Shown here in pieces: positions 1-12,146 of a DNA stretch of 64,000 bases (its first letter is position 1; each line of letters starts with the position of its first letter). The DNA is from Batrachochytrium dendrobatidis JAM81. Lineage: Eukaryota > Chytridiomycota > Chytridiomycetes > Rhizophydiales. Below the pieces are notes generated by a model, which saw only the letters and a list, made by a program, of their open reading frames with translations, ran no database searches and was not told the DNA's origin. The DNA is taken from contig NW_006281099.1 of the NCBI RefSeq assembly GCF_000203795.2, forward strand, positions 3,041,774 to 3,105,773, in the 5' to 3' direction. Both the position numbers and the translations under genes were made by a program.

Positions 1-29
1 CAACCAGATCGTATTATCAAGCAACATAC

Positions 30-397
30 CTTCCAAGCGGCGAAATGGCTGCATCGCCTAAATTCAGTATACTCACGAATCCATCATAATACATAAACTC
101 AACCAGATAGCTAATGGGTTGGTACTTTAAATCCCATAGTATATTTTTTAACCATTTTTTACATGTTTTCGTCGACAAGGTACGTGGGCTCATTAAACGT
201 TTGTTTTTCTTATCCGTCAAAAACTGTGTCATTCTTGTGAAATGACAGAGATGATTGGCAATCGTGTCACATGGTTTGTAAGGATCAGACTCTGTTTGAT
301 GTCGAGTACTGGAGGGATGAGGAATGTCCGGATCAAAATGAATTGGAATAACGGTATCAAGTGAAAGGGACACACTTTCAGAAAGTGTATTCATCAA
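30..397 (-). CDS. N-terminal exon of a possible formin (GBD/FH3-like), gene continues beyond window start
   Basis: The exon starts at an ATG at 397 and runs leftward to a good donor (G then GTATGT at 29), so the gene continues outside the window; only about 122 residues are visible. The second half contains a stretch in which 'KTCKKWLKNILWDLKYQPIS' is followed by a hydrophobic YLVEFMYYDGF segment. This spacing (two hydrophobic helices with 'QPIS' between them) resembles the GTPase-binding/FH3 armadillo region of fungal formins, where a similar 'sLRtqPisWv..F' pattern occurs. The first 60 residues are polar and low in predicted structure. The family call rests on this one segment only and could be a chance resemblance to another armadillo-type protein. 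The catalytic FH1/FH2 part, if present, would lie upstream of coordinate 1. Confidence 0.4.
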
Positions 398-1948
398 TCG
401 AGTCTAACACAATGATATACACAAGTTAAAAAGCAATATAAAATTCAACTACAGTCCAAAAATACATCTTACCCATTCTTCCGAGTAGCATTTTTTAAAA
501 TTTGTACACAGAATATGCTGTTCTACATCGTTCAGCAGTAAATCCAGAATGCCTAGTTTTCTCTACACATTAAAATACCATGTTGGAAATGTGGAATGAC
601 TCGGTATATATTAAATGAACCCTTTAATATGCCAACAAGATGATCAAGTGAGTTGGCAATACTTTATACCTGTATTTTACCGCAAATAGTTTGCAGTGGG
701 GTTGGCTGCTGTCTGAACCCTGCACCAGTACGTCCAGTCGTACTCATTATATGAATGGTCCTGAATCAATATATGCTGGCACGACACGCAAGACAAACAC
801 CAACTCTGGTATCTACACCACTTGAACGCGTCAAAGTATTGAAGTGCAATGAACTGGTTCAATAACCAAGTTTAAACTAGATGATGCAGTATCTAAAATG
901 AAAGCAGTCTGACTGAAAGTTGAGTATTAAAACAGTTCAGGCCGACGGTTTACAAAACTAAACGTCGTTTTTGCTGATATGCACTACTGGTTAAGCTACA
1001 CGTTTATAACCTGAAATATAATATATATTAAAATGTTTGAATTAAACAAGGTCAATGATGTTGGTTGAATTCAAAACAGCGCTTTGTTTAAATATAACGT
1101 GAACTCGTTTTCAACAAGTGTTTGTGTACCTCCGCCTGTTACTCGAGTAACTTGCAGTAGTATTGAGATAAAATGAAACACTTGTATTATTTGCAGTAAT
1201 TGCCTTTTTGCTCTGGAGTAGGTGATGGTTAGATATTCATTGCACTTTCCTATTAGACATGCTCAATTTTTCAATCAGCACACCATTCACTATATAGTTT
1301 TAGTTCAACTACAGTTGCAGACTGTAATGATTTCCTTTTTGGCACAACCATACATTGCACGATCAACAGGTTTGGGACTAGATTCACCCATTTTAATCCA
1401 CATGTTGGTATTGTGTAGTACATTGGGCATACATTATCATATCATGAAGCTGGCTGCTTATATATTTCGATCTAGTGCTCTGGTTTACGTAAATACGACT
1501 GCAATGACATGCCAAGCAAATGCCAGTCTAAATAGGACTAGAGTGTAATGTTCAAAAACAAGCAAGAGCATGCAGTCACAAATGACTAATATCACGTTTG
1601 TTTAACCTTGCAGTAAATATGCCAAAACACATGAACACAACAAAATAAATCCAAGGATGCGAGTAAAATCGAGGTGACGGAATATATTTGACTGGATTTT
1701 GCATATAATGAAAAATAAGCAGCACACATACACGTACGAATCAAGCAACCATGCTGCAAACAAAAGTAAAAATATATAGCAATAACCAAAAAATAGATTG
1801 ATTGAAATTAAAAAAGGAGCAAAAATAAAAAAGGCAAGCAATAGCGTAGTGGCTTGGGTTAAGTTGCAGTGCATAAAAACAACAGGCTTATGTTATCCAA
1901 AGAATGCTTTTTGTAGAGCCGACTTTATCCTTGTATGATCCTAAAAAA
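398..1948. other. Intergenic region, no supported gene; holds one repeat copy
   Basis: Only short open frames occur here (for example 677-862 and 1592-1874 on the minus strand, 1222-1548 on the plus strand). They have no recognisable domains, skewed composition and no splice logic tying them together. The plus-strand frame at 1222-1548 largely overlaps a repeat copy at about 1339-1498, which argues against it being a gene. The rest is AT-rich spacer between the left-edge gene and the 3' end of the casein kinase gene. Confidence 0.5.
1339..1498 (+). repeat. Partial copy of dispersed TIR element (copy C)
   Basis: Positions 1342-1408 align with the internal blocks of the copies near 42.4 kb and 46.2 kb: GCACAACCATACATTGCACG here, GCATAGCCATATATTGTACA at 46.2 kb, then a shared AGATTCA...CCATT...AATCCA stretch. 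The copy ends at 1484-1498 in TTTACGTAAATACGAC, close to the TTTACGTGAATAC terminus of the other copies. No matching left terminus was found, so this copy is probably truncated or decayed. Confidence 0.6.
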
Positions 1949-4417
1949 CTACATGGTCGAATTTTTTGAGCCGCATACCCTAAATAGCTTTTTCCACCAT
2001 GGAGTATGCTTTTTTTTATCTGCAGGATGTGCACCATTGCTACCCACCAAAAGAGGAGCAGGAGTCAAATTAGACATGTCGTTCATGTTTCCAGTTTGTG
2101 GGCCATGACCTTTATCTGAAAAAGGTAAATTAGTCAAACCATGAGTACGTATATCTGCAGTCGTATCATGAGGTGGCATCTGCGGTTGTTGCATCAAATG
2201 CTGTTGCTGAGAAACCGACACCCGTGATTGTGCAACATCGGTGCGACTTGATGTGGGTTCTCGAGAGACAGATTGGCTGCCAAGACCATATGTAGATCCG
2301 GGAATGGCATACATGCTGCCACTTTGTGCGGGTCCGTGAGTATGAGGAGTAGTACCTAGTTGGGATAGTCTAGGGCCAGAAGGGGAAGAAGGAATATTTG
2401 TGCCAGGCGATATTGTTTGAGAGTTGGTTTGATTCAATCCAGAACTTGGCACTGTATTTATTGGAGCAGAGCTACCGCCGGCGGCAGCAGCAGCGCCAGA
2501 ACGATGCAGTCTTTCACGCTCACGTTGATCACGCATATCTCGTTCTGCCTCACGAAGACGCTCCTTTTCCTTGCGTTGGATATCCATAATTTCCATCCAG
2601 TCGTAAACACCATCGTCTGTTGTGCCAATTGAGCGTAGCGCAGTCGACATCAAGCCGCGAAGATAGTCGTAATCTGGATGTTCCTCAAATTTAAGACCAC
2701 GTACATATGTCATATAGCTTGAAAATGCGACTAGTGATGAGCAGTAAACATGTACGAATTTTCAAAAGCATTGTTAGAGCAGCACTACAAACTTTCACAC
2801 AAATATCCCATGCAGTTGCACACGTATGCAGAAACTAAGCTTACCAGGCAATCCTTCGCACAGTTCCTCAATAGTAGTAGTTTGCTTTTTTTCACCAATT
2901 TTTTCGTATTTTTGTTTGTTAGTTGCAGCCTTGAGTCCTTGCCATGGCAGACTTCCTCTTAAAAAATAAAGAAATACATGACCCAGTGCCTCTAGATCAT
3001 CTCTTCTTGATTGCTCTGCATTGAAAGAACAGTCAGTGCATCAGTATAATCAGTCAACCCAACTATATAGACAAAGCAAGTCTATCCATACCACGACCCA
3101 AATGAGTATTGATGCTCATGTAGCGAGCAGTTCCAGAAAGAGACTTTTTCTCACGATAGGGAATATGAACCCTTGTCTTGGGATCACGATATTGTTTAGC
3201 CATACCAAAGTCAACGATAAATACTTGTGCGGCAGGATGTGGATGTTCGACTGAATGATTTGCAACAATGCTGTTTGGGTCTGCAATTAAAAGCCCAAAG
3301 ATAGAGTTAAAATATATACGATTTAAAAAAACACTACAATAGTGATCGTACCAGTCCCAGGCAAAGCATTTGCAGATGCTTCTGCATGACGAGGAATTCG
3401 CCCAACAAGGAAGTTGTCGGGTTTGATATCTCGGTAAATAAGATTTCGGTCATGGATGCTCTGAACACGAGTAATCTAGAAGAGATGAGCAATACACATG
3501 ATTGGTTAGGTTAGCAACCAAAGTTTTGCTAGAATACAACATAAATAAACGATATTACCATTTGTTTAGCAAGCATGCATACAGATTTAAATGATAGTTG
3601 TCGATTGCAGAGATCAAATAAATCCTCCAAGGAAGGGCCTAGTAGGTCAATGCAAAGTATATTATGAAGCCCTTCCTGACCAAAGTAATATACAGCAGGA
3701 ACGCCATCTATATTTGGTTCAAATAGTTAAAATACATTCATCAAACTAGTACGACTATTTTCCAACCTACCGGAATGAGACATGATTTTATATGCCTTGT
3801 ATTCATCACGAAGCTGAGGAGCATCTGTTTTTCTGGATTCAAATTTGATTGCAACGGGTTGATTGTTGAGTAAATTTGTTCCTAGATAGCAGGCGCATCC
3901 ATCATTGGTATCGTTCCAACAGAGGGATGGGGTATTCAAATGAAACAGTTTTATAGAGCAGAGTGTTAGAAAGTATCATCTTGACATATTTAAGCGTTGA
4001 CTATTTAGCAAATTGCATTGCTTTTATAGTCCAGTATCAGCCAGTACCTTCATAAATGATGCCAAAGCTCCCTTCGCCAATCTTTCTACCAATTTTGTAG
4101 TGAACACCAATAACGTTCTGGCCAGTGGGATGAAGCCGGCTTGAGCTAGATGACGGGACAAGCTGGTTGCCTGAATTGCCAGGTCCAGTAGCGTGGTGAG
4201 TGTTGCCATGATGGGCACGCGAGCCAGAGACGGCCTGCATCTGGCCAGATTTTAAATCAGTTGGTTGATTAGAGGTCATTGTTAGTTGAGATAGCTGAGT
4301 TTGACGAGACGACGCAAATGCAGTCGTAGAGTTGGAAAAAACGGATTTGAATGGAAGATAAGAGGTTGCAGTAGTAGTGGAAAAGTTATTGGCCTGCGCG
4401 TTGGTCGTCTTTGCCAT
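1949..4417 (-). CDS. Casein kinase 1, Yck/CK1-gamma type, 7 exons
   Basis: Serine/threonine protein kinase of the CK1 family, related to yeast plasma-membrane Yck1/2. Exons (high to low): 4417-4048, 3881-3771, 3707-3559, 3475-3352, 3280-3092, 3015-2845, 2730-1949; phases close to give 631 residues. The first ~107 residues are Ser/Thr/Gln-rich. The kinase domain follows: Gly loop GEGSFG (~114), VAIK lysine (~136), YRDIKPDN (~224), DFG as [12 protein letters not shown] (~275), and the CK1 signatures [31 protein letters not shown]. An insertion of roughly 25 residues separates the catalytic loop from DFG. The C-terminal ~230 residues hold a charged coiled segment ([20 protein letters not shown]), then a Gln/Ser/Pro-rich tail ending [14 protein letters not shown]. 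That basic/aromatic end with one cysteine may serve membrane attachment, but it lacks the terminal CC of yeast Yck proteins. Identity is very secure; the start is the first ATG of the open exon. Confidence 0.93.
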
Positions 4418-6172
4418 TAATTCTGAGCAAAGACCAGCACAAGGAGCAGCACAGGCTAAGATGTCTGTTGCTGGAGTACTTTTGAGGCTGAAATAGAACC
4501 AATCCTGGCTAAAAGACTATGCAAGAAGGATAGACAGAACGATGCACTACATATGAATTCCGAATTCAAAGGTATAAAGATGAAGCAGTAAGTGAATTGC
4601 ATTTCTAAATGATGGCATGGAGTACTTTGCAGCCGGCAGGTCTATCTGTCTTGAATCAAACAAGCATATTCTGGCAAGACCATCGTTGTGACCAAACGGT
4701 TGTCAAGTGCATTCTGGGGTGAGCATTAGTGAATCAATGCAAGTGATTGTCAAGCATACCTTAAGACGGGATAAAAGACAAGACCAAATGGATAGTTGGT
4801 CTGTATGAAGATAAAAAAAGCAATGCAAACCAGCACTGAATATAGTGATGACAAGACGGACAAGAGTGGATTTAGATTTGGAAAAGCAATCAATGCGAAG
4901 GGGTGGAAGCAACGTTTGGTTTAGATTTCAACAAACGACTGATTTGATCAACAGTTCATTCATTGCTAGCATCGTTTCTTACCAATCAAGTCTGTCGAGA
5001 GTGCTGGAAAAGTTTGATGCAATGGACGCAACAGGATTAGAATGGATTGACGAGCAACTATCGATTTCATTCTAGTCTGGCACAGCCAGACTGTGTAGGG
5101 GAGGACATGCCAAATGCTGGTTATTGCAATCACAAGCATCTTGTCAAATCATATCAACTGCAATCCCAAACTGCGTAACAAATACCGCAGTCTATTACTA
5201 AAATGTTTTTATTTTAAATACTTGCAAGTTGTCGATTCAATACAATCGAATACTCGTTTATCAAGTTTACCTTTACAATCACGACTAAATAAAGTGATGA
5301 GAAACTGTCAACTACCGTGTAGTACTCACATAAAATTCAACCACATCGTTGTGTAGAGTTGGCTTTGATTCTTGTGAATGTCACTCTCAAGTATTGGTGG
5401 AGTATTGATTTAAATGTCAGGATCATCTATCGCCCTTGTTTTTTCTACCACAGTGACAATCTTGACTTGTATTTCGTTCTGACACGAGAGTTTGGGCTTC
5501 CATTTATATAGAATCTCTACACTAACCTAAACCAATCGTGTAATTTTACAAACAGAGAATTCATGTTTTGAAAGACTTTTTGATGCTATCTGAATGTTTT
5601 CAAAACATGGTGAGATTAGGTTGTTGAAATATATTTTTTCTACATTTTCATCCCTTTTGCTTGAGCTGAATCCGGCATAAATTACCGTGATTCTCATCTA
5701 GTATTGCAAGAAACTTGAGTTGCAATACTTGTCATGATGCACAGGCTCAACGGATACCATCTTTAAACTTAATATATAGTCTAAAGCCATACAGACTATT
5801 GTAAATTCAACATCTCATAGAATTCAATAGAATGTTTGAGTGAATGTCGTGCTGATGCATGCCGTTTTGCTAATATAATGTGTTGTAAAATAGTCCTACT
5901 ATCCAAGCAGTCATTTCAAACAACTCTAGATCCAGACACTGCAGTCCAATTGAAACTATTTCAAATTCTGTATAGAATGCACTGACAAAATGATTAAAAA
6001 ATGCTTATTGAACAAATGCATTGAATGTGTTTTCAAGCATTGCATGGCTGGAATGACTGGAATGGCTGGAATGACTTCATGGATAAAATATTCCAATAAA
6101 ATCCGACTCACTGACTGTCATTTTATTCTGTTTTTTCCACATAAAATTTCTTGACCAAAAAACATTCACAGA
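4418..6172. other. Long divergent intergenic region between CK1 and aconitase
   Basis: This 1.75-kb stretch separates the start of the casein kinase gene (leftward) from the aconitase ATG at 6173 (rightward), so it must hold both promoters and 5' UTRs. Small open frames exist (4845-5075 plus strand, 76 codons; 4703-4912 minus strand), but they show no domain, no convincing splice partners and overlap each other. A short tandem repeat lies at 6044-6076. I see no RNA gene or transposon remnant. Confidence 0.4.
6044..6076. repeat. Short tandem repeat, 18-bp unit
   Basis: An 18-bp unit (ATGGCTGGAATGACTGGA) occurs once in full and again for 15 bases, immediately upstream of the aconitase promoter region. 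Seen directly; function unknown and likely replication slippage. Confidence 0.7.
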
Positions 6173-9100
6173 ATGGCACTCATCAGAAGTAATCTGCTGC
6201 TCAAGGTAAGAGTTATATGACAACTCTGGCTTCTATGCAACCACTGCTCGACAACTTAATCGTACTGGACAAGTGCTTTGCTTTTAGTCTCTGGCTCTAG
6301 ACTGAGTAGAGTGTCCTGCCAACTCTACTCTTAACCCCGGTGTTCTTTTTCTAAAAATCCTTGGCAAACAACCGCATCTTATCAACCATCATGTTTTTAC
6401 ATTGCTGATCTTGACTCCATGCTCTAGAATGGTTTGACAAGCCATTCTAGACTCTGCATTCTCTATCACTTTTTACCAGGTTGCTGCTCTTTTTGAGTGT
6501 GCACTGACCCTCCAAGTGTGATCTTTGGCCTATTACATTCACTAAAATGGTTGTCAGCCAACCCTCGACGAAACGCGAGGAGTCAGTGCGCCTTTTTATT
6601 ATATTGGGCTGTTGATAGATAGCAGACCCACCTGCTTGTATTATCATGTCTACTTTACACTCTTTATATCCAGTCTATCTCCATTTTTTTAAATACCATT
6701 GGATTTGATTCAGTCATTGGTACATGCATGATTCTACTTTTGTTTTTTGCAAGTCATGCTTCATAATTAAACTCGTTAGTTTTAAACAATTTACTGATGC
6801 CTGCTTTCATTCTTTTGCTAGACTGCACGATCAACTGTATTACGTCGCAACTTTGCTAGTATTGCTGACAAAAAGGTTGCTCTTTCCAATTTGGAAAAAG
6901 ACAAGTACATCAATTACAAACGCATTGAAGATAATCTCAAGGTTGTTCGTGACAGGTACTTGATACCTTGCATTATTTTTACTAAATTCATTGGTTGGAT
7001 ATTTTGATACTTGAGCTTTTCCAAAGCTTGAGTATAGAATGAACCTAACTCCTAGTTTACCCACAATGCTTGTTGGATGGGATTTAAATGATTTGACTGT
7101 TATTAACCATTACATATTGTTATTCCAGACTTCAACATCCTCTTACCCTTGCTGAAAAGATTGTTTATGGTCACTTGGACAATCCCAAAGAGCAAGATAT
7201 TAAGCGTGGTGGTTCCTACTTGAGACTTCGTCCAGATCGTGTTGCCTGTCAAGATGCTACTGCTCAGATGGCACTTCTTCAATTTATGTCTGCTGGTCTC
7301 CCCACCGTTGCTGTTCCCAGCACTGTTCACTGTGATCATTTGATCGAGGCTCAGCTCGGTGGTGTCAAGGATCTTCCCCGATCCAAATCCATCAACAAGG
7401 AAGTATATGATTTTCTTTCTACCTGCTCCGCCAAGTACGGTATTGGGTTTTGGCGTCCTGGATCTGGTATCATTCACCAAATTATCTTGGAAAACTATGC
7501 CTTTCCTGGCGGTTTGATGATTGGTACCGATTCCCACACTCCTAATGCGGGTGGTCTTGGTATGGTTGCTGTAGGTGTTGGCGGTGCTGATGCTGTTGAT
7601 GTCATGGCAGATATTCCATGGGAGCTCAAATGCCCCAACGTGATTGGTATAAAACTCGTTGGTAAACTCAACGGATGGACCTCTCCAAAAGATATTATTC
7701 TCAAGGTTGCAGGCATCTTGACTGTCAAGGGTGGTACTGGAGCAATTGTAGAGTACTTTGGACCTGGCGTTGACTCTATTTCGTGCACTGGTATGGCTAC
7801 TATTTGCAACATGGGTGCTGAAATTGGTGCAACTACATCTTTGTTCCCTTACAACTCTCGCATGTCCGACTATCTCAAAGCCACGTCGCGTGGTGCCATT
7901 GCTGACTATGCCACTTCATTCAAGCACAATTTGGTTGCTGATGCCGGTGCCAAGTAAGTACAATGTCTCATCAATCCTTGTTTTTTTAGAATGGTTTGTT
8001 GGATATTTATCAACGCATCTTTGAATTAGGTACGACCAAATCATTGAAATTGATCTCAATACACTCGAACCTCATATCAACGGCCCCTTTACTCCCGATC
8101 TTGCTACTCCTCTGAGCAAGTTTGCAGAAGCTGTCACCAAGAACAACTGGCCTGCAGAACTCAAAGTCGGTTTGATTGGCTCATGCACAAACTCCTCATA
8201 CGAGGACATGTCTCGTTCTGCTTCCCTCGCAAAGCAGGCTCTTGATGCTGGTGTTCAAGCCAAATCAAAATTCACTATCACACCTGGTTCTGAGCAAATT
8301 CGTGCAACCATTGATCGCGATGGATTTGTCGATATCTTTGAAAAGTGCAATGGTGTTGTTCTTGCCAACGCCTGTGGTCCATGTATTGGCCAGTGGGATC
8401 GTCGGGACGTCAAAAAGGGTGAAAAGAACTCTATTATTAACTCTTATAACCGTAATTTTACCGGCCGTAACGATGCCAACCCAGCTACCCATTCCTTTGT
8501 TGCAAGCCCCGAGATTGTCACCGCGATGGTCTTTGCTGGCGATCTTCGCTTCAATCCTGTCAAGGACACTCTCAAGACTGCTGATGGTAAAGACTTCCGT
8601 TTCCAGATGCCCACTGGAGACGAGCTTCCCCCTCGCGGCTATGACCCTGGTGAGGATACTTTCCAGTCTCCCCCTGCTGATCGCTCCAAGATCACTGTCA
8701 GTGTGAGCCCCACCTCTGATCGTCTTCAGCTTCTTAGCCCTTTTGCCAAATGGGATGGAAAGGACTATGAAAATATAGATATTCTGATCAAAGTCAAGGG
8801 AAAATGCACAACTGATCACATTTCAATGGCCGGTCCATGGCTCAAGTATCGTGGACATCTTGACAACATATCCAACAACATGTTGATTGGTGCCATTAAC
8901 ATTGCCAACAACGAGGCAAACTCTGTCAAAAATCTGCTTACTGGAAAGTTTGAAGCGGTTCCCAAAACTGCTCGTGATTACAAAGCTAAAGGCTTGAAAT
9001 GGGTTGTCATTGGTGATGAAAATTATGGTGAGGGTTCATCTCGCGAGCATGCCGCTCTCGAGGTTCGTCACCTTGGTGGTGTTGCTGTTATTGTTCGCTC

Positions 9101-9365
9101 ATTTGCTCGTATCCATGAGACCAATCTTAAAAAGCAAGGCATGCTTCCCTTGACCTTTGCTGATCCCAAGGACTATGATCGTGTTGATCCTACTGACAAG
9201 GTCTCTGTTATTGGCCTCACTACATTTACACCTGGAAAGCAACTTATTCTTCGTGCTCACAAGCAGGATGGCTCCACCCTTGACATTAAGCTGAACCACA
9301 CTTTCAATGCAGGTCAGATTGGCTGGTTCAAGGCTGGAAGCGCACTGAACATGATGGCTCAATAA
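6173..9365 (+). CDS. ACO1: Aconitate hydratase, mitochondrial, 4 exons
   Basis: Converts citrate to isocitrate in the TCA cycle; a [4Fe-4S] enzyme of the mitochondrial matrix. Exons 6173-6205, 6822-6955, 7129-7953 and 8030-9365 join in phase to 775 residues, the usual length for mitochondrial aconitase. The N-terminus ([11 protein letters not shown], then [15 protein letters not shown]) is an Arg/Ser-rich amphipathic presequence split by a 616-bp first intron. The iron-sulfur ligands are visible: Cys ~383 in [10 protein letters not shown] and Cys ~446/449 in [12 protein letters not shown]. The C-terminal swivel domain carries [23 protein letters not shown] residues (here ...[10 protein letters not shown]) with the substrate-binding SSREHA loop. 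Introns have GTAAG-type donors. A poly(A)-type AATAAA follows near 9492. Codon usage is more GC-rich than in neighbours (many GCC/ATC/AAG codons), as expected for high expression. Confidence 0.97.
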
Positions 9366-9599
9366 ATTGACGCGATCTGATACTTACTCTACACATTCCA
9401 AAGTTTATTCACTTTACTTTTCCAAGTGCATAAAGTCAATGGGGCCAGCACATATTGGCTCAACATTTGTTACTTTTTTGCAATGAAACAGAAATAAAAG
9501 CAGTTTGAAATCAAATTGTGTCTTTATTATTCCTTGGTTTGAATATAATATTGGAGCATGCATTTTGCTATTCAAGAGTAGATTGCCTGGACAAGGATA

Positions 9600-12040
9600 T
9601 TAGTCGAGAGTAAACGTTTGGGTGTTTTTGGCAAACAAGGCTCTTAGTTGATCAACTGTCATAAGACCCAATTGCTTCCCGGTTCTTGAGCGAACATTTA
9701 CGGTGCCAGTTTCCTGTTCTTTATCGCCCACCACCAAAATGTAATTAAACTGCAATAGCTGTGCCTCTCGAACCCGCTTGGAAAGTAAATGATCTGAATC
9801 ATCTACTTCGATATGGTAGTAGGCAGAGCAACTGTTTGATCCATCAAGTTCTGATGGATTAGCAATATTGTTTTTTACACTCTGAGCATACTCATTTAGG
9901 GTCTTGTTTGTTGGAATGACGATTGCCTGTCTCGGACTCATCCAAAATGGCCATTTTCCACCATAATGTTCTGCCAAGATTGCCAACATCCGCTCAACAG
10001 ATCCTAATACAGCGCGATGTATCATAACGGGAGTTTCCATTGCAGCATCTTCAGGCCCAGTTTTCCCCGTAGAGTATTGTAATTGGAACTGTTTTGGAAG
10101 TTGAAAATCCAGTTGAACTGTGGCAGTTTGGTGATCTCTTCCTATAGCGTCGCGTACTTTGATGTCAATCTTGGGGCCGTAAAAAGCTCCGTCTCCATGA
10201 TTTATTGTCCATGGTTTTCCAAATTGAGTGAGAGCTTCTTTGAGTGCAGTCTCGGCAGCTTCCCATTGTGTCAGTGTGCCAACATGACCTGATTCGGGTC
10301 GCGTAGAAAGTGCAAGTGTGTACTGAGGAAAGTGTAGTATTTTCGTGTACATGGTATCAATAAACTTTAAAGTAGATTGAATTTCTTGAGCAATTTGTGA
10401 CGGTGTGCAAAAGATATGACCATCGTCCTGGTGGAACTTGCGCACTCGGGTGAGTCCAGTCAGTGCTCCAGACGCCTCATTTCTACAGATGATGTAAATG
10501 AAGTTTAAACAAAGTCCGATAAATGTGTGTTAGATCTGACACGAGTAAAGGGTTGAGTAGAATAAAGATGAATTCACCTGTGCAATGGACTAAACTCTGC
10601 ATATCGAATGGGAAGATCGCGATACGATCTCGAGGTACTGGAAAACAGTAAACAATGTCCAGGACAGTTCATAGGTTTTAGTGCTTGGATATCTGCATCA
10701 TTGAGTTGATCTACAGTGCTTTTAGTCAAGACATTGCTATGTGTGGTATAAGCATGATCTTGTGAGCAGCATTCTACCACTGCAAACATATCTTCTTTGT
10801 AGTTTTTCCAATGGCCAGACTTTTCCCATAGCGACTTGTTAAACACCAATGGGGTTACGATTTCATCAAAGCCGTATTTGCGATATTCATGCCGCAAAAA
10901 ATCGGTGAGGCGTTGGATGATGCGAGTTCCATGTGGCAGAAAAAAAGGTGCACCAAGAGAAAGCGGACTAAAATAAAACAGCGATTGTTTTTGACCAATT
11001 AGTCGATGATCGCGCTTGGACGCTTCTTGACGTTGTAGAGTCCATTCACGCAGTGCTTTTCCAGATGAAAATGAGATTCCCGATACTCTCGATAGACTGT
11101 GTGGTGAAATAGTCTGCCATTGAGAAGCACCGGTATGTAAAAGCTTTACTTTATTGATAGCTTTGGTATTAAGTACATGAGGTCCGCGACACAGATCGAT
11201 GAAGTCACCACATCGGTAAAGAGAAACGGTTTCTGATGCAGGGATCTTTGATAAATAGCTTAATTTAAAAGGCGAGTAAGCAAACATACGAGCAGCTACA
11301 TCTCGAGTGACTTGAATGCAAGTAAAGGCTAAATGTTGTGTTGAAACTTTTTCTATAAACTCAGTAAACAGTTCCAAATCACTTTCTTTTGGATGAATGA
11401 TTTTTCCAGCTGCTCCACTCATAAGTAACGCAATATCTTGATCGATATGTGCTGGGTCTAATAGTTGAGTGATTGGTTTGTGCAATAGCATATCCAAACG
11501 CTGTTTGGTTCTAATTTCGCCTCCTTCAATCAAGAGCGAATCGTAGAAAAATCCTTGGTCAGTTGCTGGACCATTGGTAAGAAGACAGTCATCACCATAG
11601 TGAGATTCCAATGCCCACCCAAGCAAATGCGCTGTTGAATGGTATAATACGGATTGAGGATTCGACAGTGTTGATGCTACATGGATTTTAATGGAATACA
11701 AAATGGTTTAGTCGAGTAGATTTAAGGATATAGACTGACAGTGCAATGACATTTGAGCAATCGTCAATAATTTGATGAAACAAGACTATGAATATGCAAC
11801 TGCTTATAGCTAACCTGCATCAGTCTGAGCAGTACTGTTCACAACACTATGCGATGGCTGGTTTTCAGGACTTGACCGAGTCAGCTCATCCCAAGTCTGC
11901 AATCGATGAGTACTGGCTAGCATTGACACTTGTCTGACCAGCGACAGACTGAACGGATTAAACGGCCTGGACGGACCGCACGAAACGATCCGAAGAAATC
12001 CTGATCGTTTCGCACGACAACTTGCCAGCAAAAACAGCAT
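9600..12040 (-). CDS. Threonyl-tRNA synthetase, probably mitochondrial, 3 exons
   Basis: Class II aminoacyl-tRNA synthetase that charges tRNA-Thr. Exons 12040-11815, 11676-10578 and 10482-9600 join (phases 1 and 2) to 735 residues. Exon 1 begins MLFLLASCRAKRSGFLRIVS, rich in Arg and Ser without acids, which looks like a mitochondrial presequence. Next comes the second additional (editing) domain: YHSTAHLLG (H ~88 and H ~92), and DLCRGPHV with the editing cysteine and histidine. The catalytic core has motif 2 (RYAEFSPLHRNEASG, split by an intron) and PMNCPGH. The C-terminal anticodon-binding domain contains RQAIVIPTNK. No clear TGS domain precedes the editing domain. The second exon also has an upstream in-frame TTG, but a CTAAAC branch-like site and TAG acceptor just before 11676 support splicing to the ATG exon. 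The 106-bp gap to SNU114 is a shared divergent promoter. Confidence 0.92.
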
Positions 12041-12146
12041 TTTTCTGCAGTTGAATCTGAGCTGAATCTGCGCTGCCGAAAACTTTTATTTTACGTGAAT
12101 AAGCGATTTGTGCCAATCTTTTCTTGACTGCAAACTTGTGCAAGCA
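12041..12146. promoter_or_regulatory. Compact divergent promoter, ThrRS / SNU114
   Basis: Only 106 bp separate the two start codons, so both promoters must lie here or overlap the first exons. It includes ATTTTACGTGAAT (12088-12100), identical to the terminus of the dispersed TIR element found elsewhere in the window, 47 bp before the SNU114 ATG. Whether it acts as a regulatory site or is a solo element end cannot be told from sequence. Confidence 0.45.

Noticed and set aside
677..862. 61-codon Cys/Trp-rich minus-strand frame
   Set aside because: No domain, no initiation or splice context linking it to a neighbour, and short enough to be chance.
1222..1548. 108-codon plus-strand frame
   Set aside because: It overlaps repeat copy C, and its residues reflect the repeat sequence; no family resemblance.
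4845..5075. 76-codon plus-strand frame in the CK1/aconitase gap
   Set aside because: No domain or splice partners, and it overlaps an opposite frame of similar length. Could be a short uORF or chance.
7103..7537. 144-codon minus-strand frame opposite aconitase
   Set aside because: It lies mostly antisense to the large aconitase exon 3; long antisense frames are expected there from codon bias. No domain is visible. The same holds for 7495-7812, 8265-8819 and 9099-9362.
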